Of a stretch of DNA of 7,654 nucleotides, positions 6,057 to 7,654 are shown one piece after another. Each line of letters starts with the position of its first letter. The first letter of the stretch is position 1. Source of the stretch: Actinomycetota bacterium. Its GTDB lineage: Bacteria; Actinomycetota; Acidimicrobiia; Acidimicrobiales; Acidimicrobiaceae. Under the pieces are notes generated by a model. The model saw only the letters and a program-made list of their open reading frames with translations, was not told the DNA's origin and searched no databases. The stretch covers positions 1 through 7,654 of the forward strand of contig DAHVOF010000184.1 of NCBI GenBank assembly GCA_027318945.1, in the 5' to 3' direction. The position numbers and the translations under genes are program-made.

Positions 6057-7654
6057 CTCGTCTTCAAGCACGGCGACCATCTCCATCTTGTCGAGAGGGA
6101 GTTCAGTCAGCGAGAAGCTGCGTATGACTCCGGCATCGCAAAGGTCGCTGAGGCCAAGCTCGATCCTTTCAAGGACGGATTTCGAACCTCGCAGATCGAT
6201 GGACGAGATTGCGGTTTTCATCGATCTCTTCGCTTCGGATTTGAGCTTTCTGATGCCAGCGAGAACTTCAGATACCTCGTCCAGGAGTCCCGGCTCGAAC
6301 GTTCCCGCTTCGACCTCTCCAATGGCGAAGAGTTCACTCGCGCAGTTCTTCGTCTCATCTTCGATCTGGTCCCGGGAGGGCCAGTAACAAAGGTGGACCG
6401 AGTCCTCGTTGAACCAGGACCATACCTCTTCGGCCACGAATGGCAGGAAGGGAGCAAACATTCGCAGCATTGTTCTTATGGCCGTTATCAGGGAAATCCT
6501 GGCGGAGATCGTGCTCTCGATCCGCGCCGCTCCCTCATCTGTTTGCGGATCGCTCAGTTCTCCGTATGCTCTGAGCTTTACAAGCTCGAGGTAGTTGTCG
6601 CAGAAATCCCAAAAAAAGGTTTCACAGACTTCCAGTGCTTTTGTGTGGTCATAACTTTCAAGGGCTTTTGTAGCCTCTCCTATCACACTCGACAACTTGG
6701 CGAGCATGGAGCTGTCGAGCGGGGACAATCTCGCCGTATCGATCGAGCCGATTAGCTTGTCTCGATCGACGCTGGCTATTCCAATGGCGAATTTAGATGC
6801 ATTGAGCAGTTTGATCGCTATTCGCCGGCCGATCTTCATCTGGCCTTCGTCGGCTGCAGTGTCCACTCCGGGGCGTCCGCTTGCCGCCCAATAGCGTAGG
6901 GCGTCGGCTCCATGTTTTTCGAGGAGGGGCATTGGCGTGACGACGTTGCCTTTCGACTTCGACATCTTTTTGCGATCTGGATCCAGGACGAATCCTGAGA
7001 TAACAGTGTTTGTCCACGGGAGTTCGCCATGCTCGAGCGCAGACCGGAGAACCGTGTAAAACAGCCAGGTGCGGATGATGTCCTGCCCCTGGGGGCGCAG
7101 ATCCATGGGAAACAGGGTTTTGAACATGTCTTCGTCATCCGGCCATCCGGTCGCGATCTGCGGAGTGAGCGACGATGTAGCCCAGGTGTCCATAACGTCG
7201 GGATCTCCCGCGAAACCGCCTGGCTGGTTCCGTTGCGCCTCTGTGAATCCGGGAGGAGCATCCTGGGAAGGATCTACCGGCAGCGCAGAGACCTCCGGGA
7301 TTATAGGCCTGTCGAACTGAATCTCCCCGCGCGTATCGATGGGATACCAAATGGGGATGGGAATGCCGAAGAACCGCTGGCGGGACACGTTCCAATCAGT
7401 ATTCAGCCCTTCCACCCATGTCTCGAATCGGATTCGCATATGCGGCGGAACCCAGTTGAGCTGACGCCCAAGCCTCAGAAGTTCATCCTTGTGGTCGAGT
7501 GTCCTGATGAACCACTGTCGAGACGCTACGACCTCGAGCGGCTTGTCCCCCTTTTCGTAAAACTTCACCGGATGGGTGATCTTGCGAGGTGGTTCGACAA
7601 GATGCCCCTGTTCTTCGAGGAGAGCGACGATGATTTCTCTTGCTCGACGAACGG
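6045..7654 (-). CDS. valS: Valyl-tRNA synthetase, partial (N-terminus beyond right edge)
   Basis: Class I aminoacyl-tRNA synthetase charging tRNA-Val. The minus-strand frame is open to the right edge: 535 residues are visible, and 300 or more N-terminal ones, including the HIGH motif, lie outside. A GTG at 7568 is internal and not the start, since the frame continues upstream as AREIIVALLEEQGHLVEPPRKITHPV, typical ValRS sequence. Also seen are SRQWF, NWNVSRQRFFGIPIPIWY-like sequence (here TDWNVSRQRFFGIPIPIWY), DPDVMDTWATSSLTPQI, and the ATP-binding KMSKSKGN loop (KMSKS at 6968-6954) followed by GADALRYW. The helical anticodon-binding domain follows, with MLRMFAPFLPFVAEEVW. The protein stops soon after (LDKMEMVAVLEDELPA), lacking the long C-terminal coiled coil of the E. 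coli-type enzyme. It converges on thiC with 74 bases between stop codons. Confidence 0.96.
   Translation of the reverse strand, partial: VRRAREIIVALLEEQGHLVEPPRKITHPVKFYEKGDKPLEVVASRQWFIRTLDHKDELLRLGRQLNWVPPHMRIRFETWVEGLNTDWNVSRQRFFGIPIPIWYPIDTRGEIQFDRPIIPEVSALPVDPSQDAPPGFTEAQRNQPGGFAGDPDVMDTWATSSLTPQIATGWPDDEDMFKTLFPMDLRPQGQDIIRTWLFYTVLRSALEHGELPWTNTVISGFVLDPDRKKMSKSKGNVVTPMPLLEKHGADALRYWAASGRPGVDTAADEGQMKIGRRIAIKLLNASKFAIGIASVDRDKLIGSIDTARLSPLDSSMLAKLSSVIGEATKALESYDHTKALEVCETFFWDFCDNYLELVKLRAYGELSDPQTDEGAARIESTISARISLITAIRTMLRMFAPFLPFVAEEVWSWFNEDSVHLCYWPSRDQIEDETKNCASELFAIGEVEAGTFEPGLLDEVSEVLAGIRKLKSEAKRSMKTAISSIDLRGSKSVLERIELGLSDLCDAGVIRSFSLTELPLDKMEMVAVLEDELPA

Noticed and set aside
6036..6755. 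Plus-strand 239-codon open frame opposite valS
   Set aside because: It is antisense to a clearly conserved ValRS coding region and its translation shows no family features.

Overview
The window reads as bacterial chromosome of moderate GC content. The best guess is an actinobacterium or a close relative. This rests on the Hsp20 sequence (MLMRTDPFRDLDRLTQQ start, AxPRKVHVG end), the neighbouring HspR-like MerR gene, and a valyl-tRNA synthetase that ends without the C-terminal coiled coil. No rRNA, tRNA, CRISPR array, insertion sequence or phage gene was recognised.

Left part (1-2740, minus strand): a three-gene aromatic-acid oxidation cluster. Transcription runs right to left: a Rieske ring-hydroxylating dioxygenase alpha subunit, its beta subunit (overlapping by ATGA), then a protein of the 4,5-dihydroxyphthalate decarboxylase/NMT1-like family that is cut by the left edge. 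The likely logic is cis-dihydroxylation of an aromatic acid by the alpha/beta oxygenase, followed or assisted by the third protein. The ferredoxin and reductase that such an oxygenase needs are not in the window.

Middle (2880-3800, minus strand): a heat-shock pair, hsp20 followed by a small HspR-like MerR regulator. A perfect 11-bp hairpin lies between the two genes. Upstream of hsp20 is an AT-rich promoter region with a perfect 9-1-9 palindrome that overlaps the candidate -10 box, a good candidate for the regulator's operator.

Right part: 3793-4150 shows no convincing gene. A candidate promoter and a TPP riboswitch (about 4195-4276) then precede thiC on the plus strand, which makes the pyrimidine half of thiamine. 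The riboswitch runs into the thiC ribosome binding site, so thiamine pyrophosphate probably represses translation. thiC converges on valS (minus strand, its N-terminal third lying beyond the right edge). The short space between them holds overlapping, mutually exclusive hairpins that may act as a shared terminator.

Most of this is recognisable biology. The items most worth a second look are the non-HAIR palindrome at the hsp20 promoter, the unassigned dioxygenase/decarboxylase-like operon, and the overlapping hairpins between thiC and valS.
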